From the NCBI RefSeq assembly GCF_013201645.1, contig NZ_CP053842.1:1488001-1552000 (forward strand): DNA of 64,000 bases, read 5' to 3'. The notes below the pieces were generated by a model. That model saw only the letters and a program-made list of their open reading frames with translations. It was not told the origin of the DNA and searched no databases. Both the position numbers and the translations under genes were made by a program. Shown piece by piece: positions 62,861-64,000 of the stretch; position 1 is the stretch's first letter; each line of letters opens with the position of its first letter. Source of the DNA: Campylobacter corcagiensis (GTDB lineage Bacteria > Campylobacterota > Campylobacteria > Campylobacterales > Campylobacteraceae).

Positions 62861-64000
62861 ATGTCAAAAACATTAACAACAACTTCAGGAAATGTAGTCG
62901 CTGATAATCAAAACAGCCTAACAGCAGGAAAAAATGGTCCTGTTTTATTGCAAGATTATAAACTGATTGAAAAATTAGCACACCAAAATAGAGAGAGAAT
63001 TCCAGAAAGAGCAGTCCATGCAAAAGGAAGTGGGGCTTATGGAAAGCTAGTAATTACAGAAGATATCTCAAAATATACAAAAGCTAGTGTTTTACAAAAA
63101 GGTGAAAGCACAAGAATGCTTATAAGATTTTCAACCGTTGCAGGCGAAGCAGGTGCGGCAGATGCTGAAAGAGATGTTCGTGGTTTTGCTATGAAATTTT
63201 ACACAAAAGAGGGAAACTGGGATTTGGTAGGCAATAACACTCCTGTGTTTTTCGTCCGCGATGCGTATAAATTTCCAGATTTTATCCACACTCAAAAAAG
63301 AGACCCAAGAACTCATTTAAGATCAAATAACGCTCAATGGGACTTTTGGACATTAGTTCCTGAAAGCCTTCACCAAGTTACGATTTTGATGAGTGATAGA
63401 GGAATTCCAGCAAGTTTTAGAAATATGCATGGATTTGGAAGTCATACTTATAGCTTGATAAATGATAAAAATGAGAGATTTTGGGTTAAATTTCACTTCA
63501 AAACCGCTCAAGGAATTAAGAATTTAACAAACGAAGAAGCAAAAAAAATCATCGGCGAAGATAGAGAAAGCAACCAAAGAGATCTTTATGAGTCAATCGA
63601 AAAAGGAGACTATCCAAGGTGGAATTTTAAAATCCAAATCATGCCAGAAAAAGAGGCAAAAACATGTGGATTTAACCCATTTGATCTAACAAAAGTTTGG
63701 TCACATAAAGACTATCCATTAATTGATGTTGGATATTTTGAGTTAAATGAAAACCCGCAAAATTACTTTAACGAAATCGAACAAGCTGCATTTAGCCCAT
63801 CAAATGTTGTGCCAGGAATCGGCATTAGCCCTGATAAAATGCTTCAAGCAAGAACTTTTAGCTATCCAGACGCTCAAAGATATAGAGTTGGCACACACTA
63901 CGCACAACTTCCAGTAAATCGCCCAATAAATGAAGTAAATACCTACACAGTTGGTGGGTCAATGAATAACGGAATGTATAAAGTTGAAAGCGGAAAATAC
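62861..64000 (+). CDS. katA: Catalase, 3' end cut by window
   Basis: 380 codons are visible from ATG 62861 (RBS AAAAGGAAAGATT) and the frame is open to the window end. It is a clade 3 heme catalase: catalytic His in [17 protein letters not shown] (about 46-62), [26 protein letters not shown] (about 86-111), the catalytic Asn in [13 protein letters not shown] (about 119-131) and the heme/tunnel region [11 protein letters not shown]. It destroys hydrogen peroxide. The final heme-ligand region RxFSYxDxQRYR ([14 protein letters not shown]) is within the window. The gene's end is not seen. Confidence 0.95.
   Translation, partial: MSKTLTTTSGNVVADNQNSLTAGKNGPVLLQDYKLIEKLAHQNRERIPERAVHAKGSGAYGKLVITEDISKYTKASVLQKGESTRMLIRFSTVAGEAGAADAERDVRGFAMKFYTKEGNWDLVGNNTPVFFVRDAYKFPDFIHTQKRDPRTHLRSNNAQWDFWTLVPESLHQVTILMSDRGIPASFRNMHGFGSHTYSLINDKNERFWVKFHFKTAQGIKNLTNEEAKKIIGEDRESNQRDLYESIEKGDYPRWNFKIQIMPEKEAKTCGFNPFDLTKVWSHKDYPLIDVGYFELNENPQNYFNEIEQAAFSPSNVVPGIGISPDKMLQARTFSYPDAQRYRVGTHYAQLPVNRPINEVNTYTVGGSMNNGMYKVESGKY

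Overview
The window is about 64 kb of low-GC, gene-dense bacterial DNA. Gene content and order point to a Campylobacter (Campylobacterota). The evidence is a selenocysteine-type formate dehydrogenase with selA/selB, futalosine-pathway menaquinone genes (mqnA, mqnD), a PEB4/SurA-like foldase next to accC-accB-dcd, a carboxyspermidine-type saccharopine dehydrogenase, very AT-rich intergenic DNA with TATAAT -10 boxes and no clear -35, and heavy use of TTG/GTG starts. The species cannot be named from the sequence alone. I see no rRNA, tRNA, IS element, prophage or CRISPR array, and no gene-free gap above 300 bases (the largest is 4356-4643).

Layout. 1-2.2 kb: two short ABC ATPases (the first cut by the window edge) and a solute-binding protein. 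2.3-7.4 kb (minus): a TonB-dependent receptor behind a near-perfect Fur box, gltS, and three overlapping TM2-domain paralogues. 7.5-13.8 kb (plus): polyamine dehydrogenase, cardiolipin synthase, AI-2E-type permease, exonuclease III and an NSS transporter. 13.9-15.7 kb: an orphan membrane protein and two TraT-like lipoproteins. 15.7-29.6 kb is the most integrated block. It holds fdhB, fdhA (in-frame TGA at 18719-18721 with a SECIS-like hairpin), a small Tat protein, a TorD chaperone and a multi-cluster ferredoxin on the minus strand. Facing them on the plus strand are a histidine kinase, a response regulator, selA and selB, with translational overlaps, followed by two DsbC-like proteins and a small secreted peptide.

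29.6-37 kb (minus): gdhA, then gltX, maeB, pncB, upp, a lipoprotein and mqnA. 37-46.7 kb: PPIase, a tiny lipoprotein, accC/accB (minus), dcd, topA, a phosphoesterase, an antiporter, gltA and cysQ. 46.8-51.5 kb: cyclophilin (minus), modE-modA-mop-modB-modC, and a nicotinamidase-like hydrolase. 51.5-56 kb (minus): two membrane proteins and the overlapping recA-eno-ftsB-like-thiD run. 56-64 kb: mqnD-murB, PHP and AlkD-like proteins, a FecR / OmpA / CHASE2-HD-GYP gene set, an Aer/CetB-like PAS protein, and a catalase cut by the window end.

How the parts fit. The mod genes supply molybdate (possibly also tungstate) for the FDH cofactor, selA/selB insert selenocysteine into FdhA, and TorD and Tat features mature and export the enzyme. 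Electrons from formate would go to the menaquinone made through mqnA/mqnD. Neither fdhC nor fdhD is beside fdhAB, so the membrane connection must be encoded elsewhere or be different. The strongest novelty candidates are the two-component system fused by position to selAB, the cysteine-free DsbC paralogue with a duplicated N-terminal module, the perfect inverted repeats around several promoters (7501-7542, 56005-56026, 62817-62837), and the FecR/OmpA/CHASE2-HD-GYP module.
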